A DNA stretch of 64,000 nucleotides. Origin: RHKX01 sp046330285. GTDB lineage: Bacteria > Actinomycetota > Thermoleophilia > Solirubrobacterales > 70-9. The position numbers and the translations under genes were made by a program. A model generated the notes under the pieces. It did no database searches. It saw only the letters and a list, made by a program, of their open reading frames with translations, and was not told the origin of the DNA. Where the stretch lies: contig JAXLSX010000012.1 in the NCBI GenBank assembly GCA_046330285.1, forward strand, positions 1 to 64,000, in the 5' to 3' direction. Below, piece after piece: positions 48,166-58,382 of the stretch. Within the stretch, counting starts at the first letter, position 1. Each line of letters begins with the position of its first letter.

Positions 48166-50055
48166 ATGATCAAGATGCCGACGAGCCGGAGGGGACGCGG
48201 GCTGATCGCGATCGCCGGGACGCTCTCCCTGGCGCTGCTCGCCGCCTGGCTGAGCCCGCCGAGCGCCGCCGCGGGAACCTATGAGGTCGTCCAGTGCGAC
48301 CGCGCCAACCGCGAGTTCGCCGACGCCGCCTTCGACCGGGTCAACGGCGGCGACTACGGGTTCCTCTACCGCTGCGAGGAGGACGAGGACGCGAACTCGC
48401 TGCAAATCCGCCCGATCACCGGATCGCCGAAGGGCCGCTACGGCCGGATTTCCTGGTCGGCGCCGGAGGGGGCCCGGATCACCGGGGTCGACGTCGAGGC
48501 GCGGCTGCGGGACGACGCGGGGCACGAGGCGAGCCTCTCCTTCCTCGGTGACAGCGGCTCGACCGCGGGGACGATCGCCTCCGGGCGCGACTCGGCGACC
48601 GGTTTCGTCGAGGTCCACCGCGAGCTCGGCGACGGCGGCCGCGCCGGCTTCGCGGCGAATCTCGAGTGCGCCGCGGGCGGCGGCTGCGCGACCAGCGAGC
48701 AGGCGAAGGCCTGGGTCCGGTCCGTGCACCTCACCGTTTCCGACCGGCGCGTGCCCACCATCGTCCCCGGCGGCTCGCTAAGCGCGCCGGGGTGGCATCG
48801 CGGCACCGGTGCGGTCGGAGCCGTGGCATCCGACCTGGGCTCGGGCGTGCGCCGAGTCGAGGTGTCCGTGAACGGGAGGACGATCGCGCCGACCCGCTCG
48901 ATTCCCTGTGAGGTGGTCGCCGGGTCCGCGAAGGTCCGGCGGATGCGGCCCTGCCCGCCGGCGTACGCGGTCCAGGCGGCCACCGACACCACCTCCGCAC
49001 CGTTCGCCGACGGCCCGAACACCCTGCGCGTCTGCGCCCTCGACTACGGCGCCGGCGCCGAGCCGGGCTGCGCCGCGCGCACGGTCTACGTCGACAACTC
49101 GCCGCCGGAGCTCGCCTTCTCCGACCATCAGGACCCCGAGGACCCGGAGCTGATCAGGGCCGCGGCGTCCGACCCGCACTCCGGCCTCGTCGCCTGGTCG
49201 CTCGCCTACCGGCCCCGCTCCGGCGGAGCCTGGCGCGAGCTGCCGACCCAGCGCGTCGGGAACGAGCTGCAGGCGCGCGTCGATTCGAGCTCGGAGCGGC
49301 CGGGGCCCTACGTCTTCCGGGCCCTGGCGGCCGATCGGGCGGGCAACTATGCGCTGACGACGTCGCGGGCCGACGGCTCCGACATGGTCCTCGACTTCCC
49401 GCTCCGCGAGCGGACCCGGATCCGGGCCGGAGTCGGCGGGCGGACCGATGCCGAGGTGGCCTACGGCTCGCGGCCCCGGTTCGAGGCGGTCCTTCGCGAT
49501 GCGTCCGGCCGGCCCGTGGACGATGCCGAGGTCGAAGTCGTCGAGCGGTTCGCCGCGGGCTCCTCGCTCGAGCCGGCAGGGCGGACCCTGACGACCGATG
49601 GTCGGGGGCGGGTGCGGACCCGGCTCACCCGCGGGCCGTCGCGAACCATTGTCGTTCGCTGGGCCGGCTCGCGCCGCTACCTCGGCGCCGAGTCCGATCC
49701 GGTCGCGGTCGATGTCCGCGGCGAGGCCCGGATCGATCGGGTCCGGCGCAACGTCCGCGCCGGGCGCCGCGTCGTCTTCAGGGGCTCGATCGGCGCGCTC
49801 GGCGCGGCGCTTCCGCACGGCAAGCTCGTCGAGCTCCAGGTTCGCGGCTCGGGGGTCCGGCGGTACCGGACCGTCGGCCACGCATTCCGGACCGACCGTC
49901 GCGGCCATTGGCGGATGCGCTACCGCTTCGACCGCTTCTACACCGAGCCGGCCCGGTTCCGGTTCCGGCTCCGGGTCCCGCGCGAGCGCCGCTGGCCCTA
50001 CGTCGCTCCGGCGCTGTCGCGGCCACGTGGCCTGACGGTCCGGCCGCGGCGGTAG
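48166..50055 (+). CDS. Large secreted protein with Ig-like repeats (629 aa)
   Basis: The protein has a signal peptide (RGLIAIAGTLSLALLAAWLS), then a cysteine-containing beta-rich domain (TYEVVQCDRANREFADAAFD, LYRCEED) common in secreted proteins of this group. Several Ig/fibronectin-like segments follow (VASDLGSGVRRVEVSVNG; AASDPHSGLVAWSLAY; GRPVDDAEVEVVERF). The end is very basic (ALSRPRGLTVRPRR). There is no catalytic motif and no sortase or anchor sequence. GAGGAGG precedes ATG 48166. Its job is probably structural or adhesive at the cell surface. Confidence 0.78.
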   Translation: MIKMPTSRRGRGLIAIAGTLSLALLAAWLSPPSAAAGTYEVVQCDRANREFADAAFDRVNGGDYGFLYRCEEDEDANSLQIRPITGSPKGRYGRISWSAPEGARITGVDVEARLRDDAGHEASLSFLGDSGSTAGTIASGRDSATGFVEVHRELGDGGRAGFAANLECAAGGGCATSEQAKAWVRSVHLTVSDRRVPTIVPGGSLSAPGWHRGTGAVGAVASDLGSGVRRVEVSVNGRTIAPTRSIPCEVVAGSAKVRRMRPCPPAYAVQAATDTTSAPFADGPNTLRVCALDYGAGAEPGCAARTVYVDNSPPELAFSDHQDPEDPELIRAAASDPHSGLVAWSLAYRPRSGGAWRELPTQRVGNELQARVDSSSERPGPYVFRALAADRAGNYALTTSRADGSDMVLDFPLRERTRIRAGVGGRTDAEVAYGSRPRFEAVLRDASGRPVDDAEVEVVERFAAGSSLEPAGRTLTTDGRGRVRTRLTRGPSRTIVVRWAGSRRYLGAESDPVAVDVRGEARIDRVRRNVRAGRRVVFRGSIGALGAALPHGKLVELQVRGSGVRRYRTVGHAFRTDRRGHWRMRYRFDRFYTEPARFRFRLRVPRERRWPYVAPALSRPRGLTVRPRR

Positions 50056-50058
50056 GGG

Positions 50059-50541
50059 TCAGGACCCGTAGCGCTCGAGATCCTCACGAAGCCGCTTGGC
50101 TTCGTCCGAGGCGGGGTCGGGTCCGGCGGGGGGTGCGGCCTGGGCGTCCTCGCGGCGCTGGTCCCGGCGCCAGCGCCTGGCGGCGAGCGCGACGAGGACG
50201 GCGCCGGCGATGACGCCGACGACCGGCAGCACCCAGCCGCCGATCAGGTCGAAGCCGGAGTCGTCGGGCACCGCGAGCACCTCGGGGCCGTACTCGTCGA
50301 CGAGGGCCGCCTTGATCTGCTCCTTGGTCTTGCCCTGCGCGATCAGCTCGTTGATGAAGACGCGCTCGCGCTCCGCCTGGGGCGAGTTCGAGAGCTGCAG
50401 CGTGGTGCCGCAGATCGTGCACATGACCTCGTCCTCGATGTCGGGCAGGGACGCGTTCGTCTCCGCCGCCGCGGCGGCAGCGGGGAGCGCGAGCGCGAGC
50501 AGCGTCGCCGCAAGTGCTCCGAGTGCCGCGAGCCGCGTCAT
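50059..50541 (-). CDS. ccmH: Cytochrome c maturation protein CcmH
   Basis: CcmH handles the reduced apocytochrome CxxCH motif during System I haem attachment. The 160-residue protein has a signal peptide, the redox pair Cys41-x2-Cys44 in EVMCTICGTTLQLSNSPQ and the helical AERERVFINELIAQGKTK. One C-terminal transmembrane helix (VLPVVGVIAGAVLVAL) and an acidic cytosolic tail complete it. ATG 50541 overlaps the TlpA-like gene stop (ATGA), so both are translated together. Confidence 0.92.
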   Translation of the reverse strand: MTRLAALGALAATLLALALPAAAAAAETNASLPDIEDEVMCTICGTTLQLSNSPQAERERVFINELIAQGKTKEQIKAALVDEYGPEVLAVPDDSGFDLIGGWVLPVVGVIAGAVLVALAARRWRRDQRREDAQAAPPAGPDPASDEAKRLREDLERYGS

Positions 50542-51062
50542 TGCGCCGCGTCGGCGCCGCTGATCAGGGGCGCGACCCGGTCCTCGAGGAACTGCTCGTC
50601 CATCGGCCCGCGTTGGATCAATGCCAGGTTGCCGTCGGGATCGACGAGGAACGATTCCGGGAAGCCCAGTACTCCGTAGTCGTCGCTGTGGTCGCCGGTG
50701 TCCTTGACCATGTCCCAGGTCAGGCCGTACTCGTCGATGAAGGCGTTCGCGTCGACGCTGTTGTCCTCGGAATTGATCCCCAGCACCGCCATCTCGCCCT
50801 TGTGCTCGCGGGCGAACTCCTCGATCGCCGGCGACTCGTCCTCGCAGGGCTTGCACCACGAGGCCCAGAAGTTCACGAGGACCCACTGCCCCCGGTAGTC
50901 GGAGACGCTGATGGTGCCGTCGCCGTCGAGGCGTTCGATCGGCGTATCGGGTGCGGGCTCGCCGACGGCGATGTCCGCACCCTTCTTCGCGATCAGCCCG
51001 AAGGTCAGCAGCGCGATGAAGGCGATTGCCGCGAGCACGGCGATGAATCCACGGTTCGACAC
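50538..51062 (-). CDS. TlpA/CcmG-type membrane-anchored thiol-disulfide oxidoreductase
   Basis: The 174-residue protein has an N-terminal anchor helix (FIAVLAAIAFIALLTFGLIA) and a thioredoxin fold with the active site WASWCKPCEDE (Cys70, Cys73), preceded by GQWVLVNF and followed by YGVLGFPESFLVDPDG (cis-Pro). It faces outward and reduces apocytochrome c or CcmH. GTG 51062 has TAACCT 8 bases upstream. A longer frame runs through the tRNA gene and is spurious. It is co-translated with ccmH. Confidence 0.9.
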   Translation of the reverse strand: MSNRGFIAVLAAIAFIALLTFGLIAKKGADIAVGEPAPDTPIERLDGDGTISVSDYRGQWVLVNFWASWCKPCEDESPAIEEFAREHKGEMAVLGINSEDNSVDANAFIDEYGLTWDMVKDTGDHSDDYGVLGFPESFLVDPDGNLALIQRGPMDEQFLEDRVAPLISGADAAQ

Positions 51063-51070
51063 GGCGGCGA

Positions 51071-51076
51071 AGGTTA
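51071..51076 (-). promoter_or_regulatory. Putative -10 for tlpA-ccmH
   Basis: Minus-strand TAACCT ends 8 bases before the GTG at 51062, another leaderless-type arrangement, 40 bases from the divergent tRNA gene. Confidence 0.4.
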
Positions 51077-51100
51077 GAGGTGCGAGCCGACCGCGCTGCC

Positions 51101-51106
51101 TAGAAT
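51101..51106 (+). promoter_or_regulatory. -10 of the tRNA-Gly gene
   Basis: TAGAAT lies 10 bases before the first base of the mature tRNA, as expected for a tRNA promoter. No convincing -35 is seen. Confidence 0.5.
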
Positions 51107-51116
51107 GAGCGCCCCC

Positions 51117-51187
51117 GCGGGTGTAGCTCAATGGCAGAGCACCAGCTTCCCAAGCTGGTGACGGGGGTTCGATTCCCCTCACCCGCT
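51117..51187 (+). tRNA. tRNA-Gly (anticodon CCC)
   Basis: A complete cloverleaf: acceptor GCGGGTG with CACCCGC, D-arm GCTC-AATGGCA-GAGC, anticodon stem CCAGC/GCTGG with loop TTCCCAA (anticodon CCC, reads GGG), 4-base variable loop, T-arm GGGGG-TTCGATT-CCCCT and discriminator T. The CCA is not encoded. Confidence 0.95.
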
Positions 51188-51290
51188 TTGGCGGCCTGCG
51201 AGACGCCGGCTCTGCGTCCTCGTCGCCTTGCGGCCTGGAGGCCGCGGCGGCTCCTGCGTCCTTGATCCTGCGCCTCGCAGGCTCGCCAAA
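51187..51290 (+). repeat. Long inverted repeat structure abutting the tRNA-Gly 3' end
   Basis: TTTGGCGGCCTGCGAG (51187-51202) pairs with CTCGCAGGCTCGCCAAA (51274-51290), 16 pairs with one bulged base. An inner hairpin GCGGCC-TGGA-GGCCGC (51230-51245) sits in the 71-base interior, and CTGCGTCCT occurs twice. The rest of the intergenic DNA to 51407 shows nothing further. This may be a terminator, a processing signal or a structured RNA. Confidence 0.5.
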
Positions 51291-51407
51291 GTCCTCGCTC
51301 CCGCTTCGCGGTCGCTCGGCTGGGCCCGACACATATGTCTTCCCGTCCCGTACCACCGCGCCGACCGACCGGACCGGACGCGAAGCGGAGGATCCGGTCG
51401 GAGTTAT

Positions 51408-52112
51408 CTACGTTGGTTGCGAGCTTGGGCGGATCAGGATCTCGTTCACGTCCACCCGGTCCGGCTGGGTGATCGCGTAGAGGACCGCGTCGGCGATGTC
51501 GTCGGCCTCGAGGGCACCGGTGGGACGGTTGTCGAAGAAGGGGGTGTCAACCATGCCGGGCTCGATCAGGGTGACCTTGATCTGCTCGTTCTCGTGCATC
51601 TGGCGGAGCTCCTGGCGGAGCGATTCGCCGATGGCCGTGGCGGCCCACTTGGTCGCCGAATACAGCGATCCGGGGAGGGCTCGGCGGCCGGCGACCGAGC
51701 TGGTGATGACGTAGTGGCCGGTGCCGCGCTCGAGCAGGTGGGGGAGGGTGGCGCGGATCGTGTGGGCGACGCCGAGGACGTTGGTCAGGACCATGGTCCG
51801 CCAGTGCTCCGGCGATTCCTCGAGAAAGCCACGGGAGGCGCCGAATCCGGCGTTCGCGAAGACGACGTCGATGCCGCCGAAGGCCTCCAGGGATGCGGCG
51901 GCGAGGGCCTCGACCTGGTCCCACTCGGTCACGTCGCAGGTCTGGACGAGGATGTCGTCGCCGCCGCCGAGCTCGTCCCGGAGCTCGTCGAGCGGCTGCT
52001 CGCGCCGGCCGGCGAGAACGAGCCGATCGCCGTTCTCGCGCAGGCGCTTAGCGGTGGCGGCGCCGATGCCGGTCGAGGCGCCCGTGATCAGGATCGTTCT
52101 GGGTTCAGTCAT
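51408..52112 (-). CDS. Short-chain dehydrogenase/reductase
   Basis: The 234-residue enzyme has the NAD(P)-binding motif TGASTGIG (10-17), a basic residue after strand 2 (AGRREQP, suggesting NADPH), NAGFG, the catalytic Ser139 in VITSSVAG, and Tyr151-x3-Lys155 in YSATK. The C-terminal region EPGMVDTPFF is the classic family block. It resembles YdfG/serine dehydrogenase-type SDRs (IRPSSQPT end). The substrate is unknown. It stands alone, facing tRNA-Gly and away from ccmE. Confidence 0.92.
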   Translation of the reverse strand: MTEPRTILITGASTGIGAATAKRLRENGDRLVLAGRREQPLDELRDELGGGDDILVQTCDVTEWDQVEALAAASLEAFGGIDVVFANAGFGASRGFLEESPEHWRTMVLTNVLGVAHTIRATLPHLLERGTGHYVITSSVAGRRALPGSLYSATKWAATAIGESLRQELRQMHENEQIKVTLIEPGMVDTPFFDNRPTGALEADDIADAVLYAITQPDRVDVNEILIRPSSQPT

Positions 52113-52173
52113 CCCGGTGATTGATAGCAGCGGGCCATCGCCGGCCCGTCCCGGCCCGGGGACGGCACCCTGC

Positions 52174-52179
52174 GATAAT
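52174..52179 (+). promoter_or_regulatory. -10 of the ccmE-ccmF operon
   Basis: GATAAT ends 10 bases before the ccmE ATG (52190), close to consensus in GC-rich DNA and again with almost no leader. Confidence 0.45.
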
Positions 52180-52189
52180 CCGCGACCCG

Positions 52190-52614
52190 ATGGATCAGGA
52201 CCGAAAGCGGAAGATCCGTCTCGTCGTAGCGCTGACTGCGGCCGTGCTCCTGGCCGTTGCGTTGATCTACACGTCCTTCAGCGCCGGGACCGAGGCACGC
52301 GAGCCCTCCGAGGTGCTCGCCGCCGGACCGAGCAGCGAGACCTACCAGCTGACCGGCGAGGTCAAGGAGTACAAGCGGGACGGCACCGATCTCGAGTTCG
52401 AGATCACCGACCGCGACGGCGCCGGGGAGGCGCTGCCGGTGTCGTACTCAGGGGTCGTGCCCGACCCGTTCCGGGAGGGTCGTGAGGTGATCGTCACCGG
52501 TCGCCTCGACGACAGCGGCACGTTCATGGCCGAGAAGGACAGCCTGATCACCAAGTGCCCGTCGAAGTTCTCCGACGAGGCCGCGGCCGACCCCGAGCAC
52601 GTCGTGATCGAGCA

Positions 52615-52618
<4 letters not shown>
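52190..52618 (+). CDS. ccmE: Haem chaperone CcmE, cysteine variant
   Basis: CcmE carries haem covalently from CcmABCD to CcmF. The 142-residue protein has an N-terminal anchor helix (LVVALTAAVLLAVALIY) and the OB-fold (ETYQLTGEVKEYKRDGTDLE, VSYSGVVPDPFREGREVIVT, GTFMAEKDSLITKC). The haem-binding histidine of the proteobacterial HxxxY motif is replaced by Cys123 in CPSKF. A CxxxY version is known in archaea and some bacteria; here even the tyrosine is Phe127. It overlaps ccmF by 4 bases (GTGA). Confidence 0.92.
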
Positions 52619-54834
<2,216 letters not shown>

Positions 54835-54844
54835 GCCCCGCCCC

Positions 54845-55138
54845 ATGCTCGAGTTGCTGTTCGCGATCGTGCTCCTGGCCGTCGTCGCAGCCTGGATCTC
54901 GGTGCCGCTGCGCCGCTCCGGGGCTCCGGCCGAACCCGGCCTCGAGGATCCCGTCCTCGCCGAGCTCGAGGCGCGCAAGCAGGCCAAGTACCGCGAGATC
55001 CGCGATACCGAGCTCGACCACGCGCAGGAGAAGCTCTCCGACGAGGAGTTCGCCCGCCAGGACGCCGAGCTCAGGCGTGACGCGATCGAGATCCTCAAGG
55101 AGATCGACGCCGCCGAGGCCGAGCGCGGCCAAGGGTGA
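54845..55138 (+). CDS. CcmI-like short membrane protein (97 aa)
   Basis: The protein has one N-terminal helix (LELLFAIVLLAVVAAWISVP) and a charged, helical coiled tail (ELEARKQAKYREIRDTELDH, AQEKLSDEEFARQDAELRRD). This resembles the N-terminal, membrane-plus-linker part of CcmI, which brings apocytochromes to the lyase, but lacks the TPR domain. It follows ccmF by 10 bases, so a role in the same complex is likely. Truncated CcmI-type proteins of this length are common in actinobacteria. Confidence 0.72.
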   Translation: MLELLFAIVLLAVVAAWISVPLRRSGAPAEPGLEDPVLAELEARKQAKYREIRDTELDHAQEKLSDEEFARQDAELRRDAIEILKEIDAAEAERGQG

Positions 55139-55143
55139 TGGCC

Positions 55144-55149
55144 TAGACT
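55144..55149 (+). promoter_or_regulatory. Putative -10 for secG
   Basis: TAGACT ends 11 bases before the secG ATG (55161), just after the CcmI-like stop. Confidence 0.4.
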
Positions 55150-55160
55150 GCCGCCCTCAC

Positions 55161-55385
55161 ATGGAGACGCTTCTCGGAATAGTCCAGGTTCTGATCTCGA
55201 TCATCCTCGTCTTCCTGATCCTGCTCCACTCGGGCAAGGACGCCGGCCTCTCCGGCGCCTTCGGGATCGGCGGCGGCGGCAGCTCGTTCGGCGGCGGATC
55301 GCTGGTCGAGCGCAACCTCGACCGCTGGACGATCTTCTTTGCGGTGCTCTTCGTCGTCAACACGATCGTCCTGCTCAAGATCTGA
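55161..55385 (+). CDS. secG: Preprotein translocase subunit SecG
   Basis: The 74-residue protein has two transmembrane helices (LLGIVQVLISIILVFLILLH and WTIFFAVLFVVNTIVLL) joined by a glycine-rich loop with the family LHSGKDAGLSGAFGIG and a serine/glycine stretch. SecG helps SecYE-mediated export. It follows the CcmI-like gene by 22 bases. The next gene, a substrate-binding-like protein, has no standard start after the secG stop and may start inside secG. Confidence 0.93.
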   Translation: METLLGIVQVLISIILVFLILLHSGKDAGLSGAFGIGGGGSSFGGGSLVERNLDRWTIFFAVLFVVNTIVLLKI

Positions 55386-56355
55386 GCCACCTCCGCGGCG
55401 CCCGCCGCGGGCCCGTCGCCGGCTGCGCGCGCCGGCCCTCGCCGTCGCAGTCGCGGCCTCGTTCCTCCCGCTCGCCGGCTGCGGCCCCGATCCGCAATCC
55501 GGCTCCGCCGGCCGGACCGCGGCTCCCGAGCCCGGCGGCACCCTGACGGTCGCGGTCGCCGACCAGGTCGGCACGCTCGATCCGCTGCGGGTCGACGACC
55601 GGTCCGAGCGACTCGCCTCGCGGCAGGTGTTCGAGCCCCTGCGAACCTGGCAGACCGGGCCGTTCGGCGATACCCGCCGGCGCCCGGGGGTCGCGCGCTC
55701 GATCCGCCCGAGCCCGGACGAGACCGCTTGGACCGTCACCCTCCGCCACGGCGTCTCCTTCCAGAACGGCGAACCCCTCGACGCCGACGCGGTCCTGCTC
55801 AACGTCGACCGCTGGACGTCGTCCCCCCTCGGCCGGACGCTGCTTCCCGGGTTGACGGCCGCCGACTCGCCGCGTCCCGGCCGGGTGCGCTTCATCCTCG
55901 ACCGGCCGGTAGCCGGTTTCGCGACGGATCTCGCCGATCCCCATCTCGGCCTGGTCGCCCCGGGACCGCTGATCGGGCTCGGCGGCGGGTCGCTGCGGCT
56001 CGACGCCGCGGGGACCGGCCCGTTCGAGTTCCGCGGCCGCGAGGGCGGCTCGGTGCTGCTCGCCCGCAACGCCGAGTGGTGGGGGACCGATCTCGGGCTC
56101 GGGCCGGGGATCGACCAGGTCGAGCTCGGCCCCGAACCCGATGCCGGGAACCGGCTCGCGGCGCTCCGCTCGGGGACCGTCGAGATCGCCGACGACCTCG
56201 CCCGCGGCGCCGCCCGGAGGATCGCGGCGGCGCCGCTGCTGACGACGGTCCGCGGCTCGGCGGCGGTCGTCGGGATCGAGCGCTCGGTGCGCGGGATCGA
56301 CTCCGCGGCCGCGGCGCAGTCGCTCGCCGACGTCTGGCTCACCGACCTGCGCTGA
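55339..56355 (+). CDS. Short family 5 ABC substrate-binding lipoprotein with uncertain start
   Basis: The product has a lipoprotein signal (LAVAVAASFLPLAGC) and then an SBP_bac_5 (peptide/nickel) domain: GGTLTVAVADQVGTLDPLR, RQVFEPLRTW, WTVTLRHGVSFQNGEPLDAD, GTGPFEFRG. It stops after ~300 mature residues where usual family members have ~500, so the C-terminal lobe is missing. The only standard start is TTG 55339, 47 bases inside secG. CTG in CGG-CTG-CGC (about 55427) would give an ideal signal peptide. It may be a reduced secG-linked family or a decaying gene. Confidence 0.65.
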   Translation: MRCSSSSTRSSCSRSEPPPRRPPRARRRLRAPALAVAVAASFLPLAGCGPDPQSGSAGRTAAPEPGGTLTVAVADQVGTLDPLRVDDRSERLASRQVFEPLRTWQTGPFGDTRRRPGVARSIRPSPDETAWTVTLRHGVSFQNGEPLDADAVLLNVDRWTSSPLGRTLLPGLTAADSPRPGRVRFILDRPVAGFATDLADPHLGLVAPGPLIGLGGGSLRLDAAGTGPFEFRGREGGSVLLARNAEWWGTDLGLGPGIDQVELGPEPDAGNRLAALRSGTVEIADDLARGAARRIAAAPLLTTVRGSAAVVGIERSVRGIDSAAAAQSLADVWLTDLR

Positions 56356-56490
56356 CGGCTTCCGGTGACCGGGGAGGGGCGTCGAGGACGCGCGCCTTTC
56401 CCACCTTGTCGACCGGATCACTAGACATACATCCTCCGATGTTGCTACTGTGCCGCGCCGTTGTTCACCAACTCAATCGAAAAGGTCAAG

Positions 56491-57549
56491 ATGCAACCCA
56501 ACAACTTGATGCGCCGGCGCGGCTTTCGCGCGTCGATAGCGGCCTCGGCCGCACTGGCCCTCGGGCTCGGCGTCGCCGCCTGCGGCAGCTCGGATTCGAG
56601 CAGCAGCGACGGCACGAGCTCGAGCGGCTCGGTCAGCGGCAACGTAACCCTCGTCGGCTACTCGACTCCTCAGGACGCCTACGAGAAGGTTCTCGAGCCG
56701 GGCTTCCAGGCGGCTGACGGCGCCGACGTCGAGTTCTCGAACTCGTTCGGAGCCTCCGGCGATCAGTCGCGGGCGGTCGAGGCGGGCCAGCCGGCCGACT
56801 TCGTCCACTTCGCGATCGAGCCCGACATGAGCCGTCTCGTCGATGCCGGCCTGGTCGATTCCGACTGGCAGGACAACAAGTACAAGGGCGTCGTCGAGGA
56901 GTCCGTCGTGGCCTTCACGGTCCGCAGCGGCAACCCGAAGGACATCCAGGACTGGGACGACCTCGTCCGCGACGACGTCGAGGTCATCACGCCGAACCCG
57001 TTCACCTCGGGTGGCGCGCGCTGGAACATCATGGCCGCCTACGGCGCCCAGATCAATCAGGGCAAGTCCCCGGAGGAGGCGCTCCAGTACGTCGCCGACC
57101 TGCTCGGGAACACGGCCGTTCAGGACCCGAGTGCGTCCGACGCGCTCGCCACGTTCAGCTCCGGCAAGGGCGACGTCCTGATCAGCTACGAGAACGAGGC
57201 GATCCGGGCGCAGAACGCCGGCGAGGACGTCGACTACGTGATCCCGGACGACACGATCCGGATCGAGACCGTCGGCGCCGTCACCTCCGACGCTCAGAGC
57301 CCGGAGGCCGCGCAGGCGTTCCTCGACTATCTCTGGACCCCCGAGGGCCAGCAGCAGTGGGCCGACGAGGGCTACCGCCCGGTCGACCCGCAGGTCCTGA
57401 AGGAGAACGAGGACAAGTTCCCGACTCCGAAGGGGTTGTTCGACATCGAATCGCTCGGTGGCTGGGATGAGGTCACCACCGAGTTCTTCGATCCCGAGAA
57501 CGGCTCGGTCGCTGAGATCGAGCGGAACCTCGGAGTGAGCACCGGCTGA
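56491..57549 (+). CDS. cysP: Sulfate/thiosulfate ABC transporter substrate-binding lipoprotein
   Basis: The 352-residue protein has a lipoprotein signal ending LGLGVAAC (Cys31), a Ser/Gly linker, and the sulfate-binding domain: VTLVGYSTPQDAYEKVLEPG, SNSFGASGDQSRAVEAGQPA, TPNPFTSGGARWNIMAAYG and YENEAIRAQ. These are the oxyanion-contacting loops of Sbp/CysP. ATG 56491 follows AAAGGT; the TTG at 56461 is less likely. It starts the cysP-T-W-A operon, with its stop touching the permease ATG (TGATG). Selenate, molybdate or thiosulfate may be carried too. Confidence 0.93.
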   Translation: MQPNNLMRRRGFRASIAASAALALGLGVAACGSSDSSSSDGTSSSGSVSGNVTLVGYSTPQDAYEKVLEPGFQAADGADVEFSNSFGASGDQSRAVEAGQPADFVHFAIEPDMSRLVDAGLVDSDWQDNKYKGVVEESVVAFTVRSGNPKDIQDWDDLVRDDVEVITPNPFTSGGARWNIMAAYGAQINQGKSPEEALQYVADLLGNTAVQDPSASDALATFSSGKGDVLISYENEAIRAQNAGEDVDYVIPDDTIRIETVGAVTSDAQSPEAAQAFLDYLWTPEGQQQWADEGYRPVDPQVLKENEDKFPTPKGLFDIESLGGWDEVTTEFFDPENGSVAEIERNLGVSTG

Positions 57550-58382
57550 TGAGCGGCAGCGCTCAGCCGGCAGCAGTGAGCCTCCCGAGGCCGGCCTTCA
57601 GGCCGCGCCTCGGGAGCGCGCTGTTGTCGAGAGGCATCGTCGTCACGTGGCTCAGCATCATGGTGCTGATCCCGCTGGCGGCGGTCGTCTTCCGCTCGTT
57701 CGAGGACGGCTTCGGCTCGTTCTGGGAATACGCCACGAACCCGCAGGCGCTCGACGCGCTGAAGCTGACGGTGCTCGCGGCGCTCGTCGTCACGGTGATC
57801 AACGTCGTCGTCGGCACCGCGATCGCCTGGGTCCTGGTCCGCGATGACTTCCCCGGCAAAAAGCTGATCGACTCGATGATCGATCTGCCGTTCGCGCTGC
57901 CGACGATCGTCGCGGGCATCACGCTGCTGGCGCTCTACGGCAACGACAGCCCGGTCGGGATCACGGTCGCCTATACCGTCGCCGGCGTCGTCATGGCGCT
58001 GCTGTTCGTGACGCTGCCGTTCGTGGTCCGCGCCGTCCAGCCGACCTTGATCGAGCTCGACCGCGACATGGAGGAGGCAGCGGCCTCGCTCGGCGCGAGC
58101 CGGTTCACGATCTTCCGCCGGATCGTCCTCCCGAACCTGCGGCCGGCGATCCTCGCCGGCGCCGCGCTCGCGTTCGCGCGGGCGATCGGCGAGTTCGGTT
58201 CGCTGATCCTGCTGTCGGGGAACATCCCCGGCAAGACCGAGGTCGCCTCGGTCTTCATCTTCGGCCAGATCGAGTCCGGCAACACGACCGGGGCGGCCGC
58301 CGTCTCCGTCGTCCTGCTGGCGATCTCGCTGGCGATCCTGGTCGCGCTCGGCGCGATCGCGCGTCGAGGGGAGGCGATCTAG
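57549..58382 (+). CDS. cysT: Sulfate ABC transporter permease CysT
   Basis: The 277-residue membrane protein has six transmembrane helices and the CysT-type EAA loop (MEEAAASLGASRFTIFRRIV), with IVTWLSIMVLIPLAAVVFRS at the N-terminus and the family IDLPFALPTIVAGITLLALY segment. The ATG overlaps the cysP stop by one base, and the cysW ATG follows the TAG with no gap. It pairs with CysW to form the channel. Confidence 0.94.
   Translation: MSGSAQPAAVSLPRPAFRPRLGSALLSRGIVVTWLSIMVLIPLAAVVFRSFEDGFGSFWEYATNPQALDALKLTVLAALVVTVINVVVGTAIAWVLVRDDFPGKKLIDSMIDLPFALPTIVAGITLLALYGNDSPVGITVAYTVAGVVMALLFVTLPFVVRAVQPTLIELDRDMEEAAASLGASRFTIFRRIVLPNLRPAILAGAALAFARAIGEFGSLILLSGNIPGKTEVASVFIFGQIESGNTTGAAAVSVVLLAISLAILVALGAIARRGEAI

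Noticed and set aside
51308..51407. Possible second small RNA between the tRNA trailer and the SDR gene
   Set aside because: Only GC-rich low-complexity sequence without convincing pairing, promoter or terminator.
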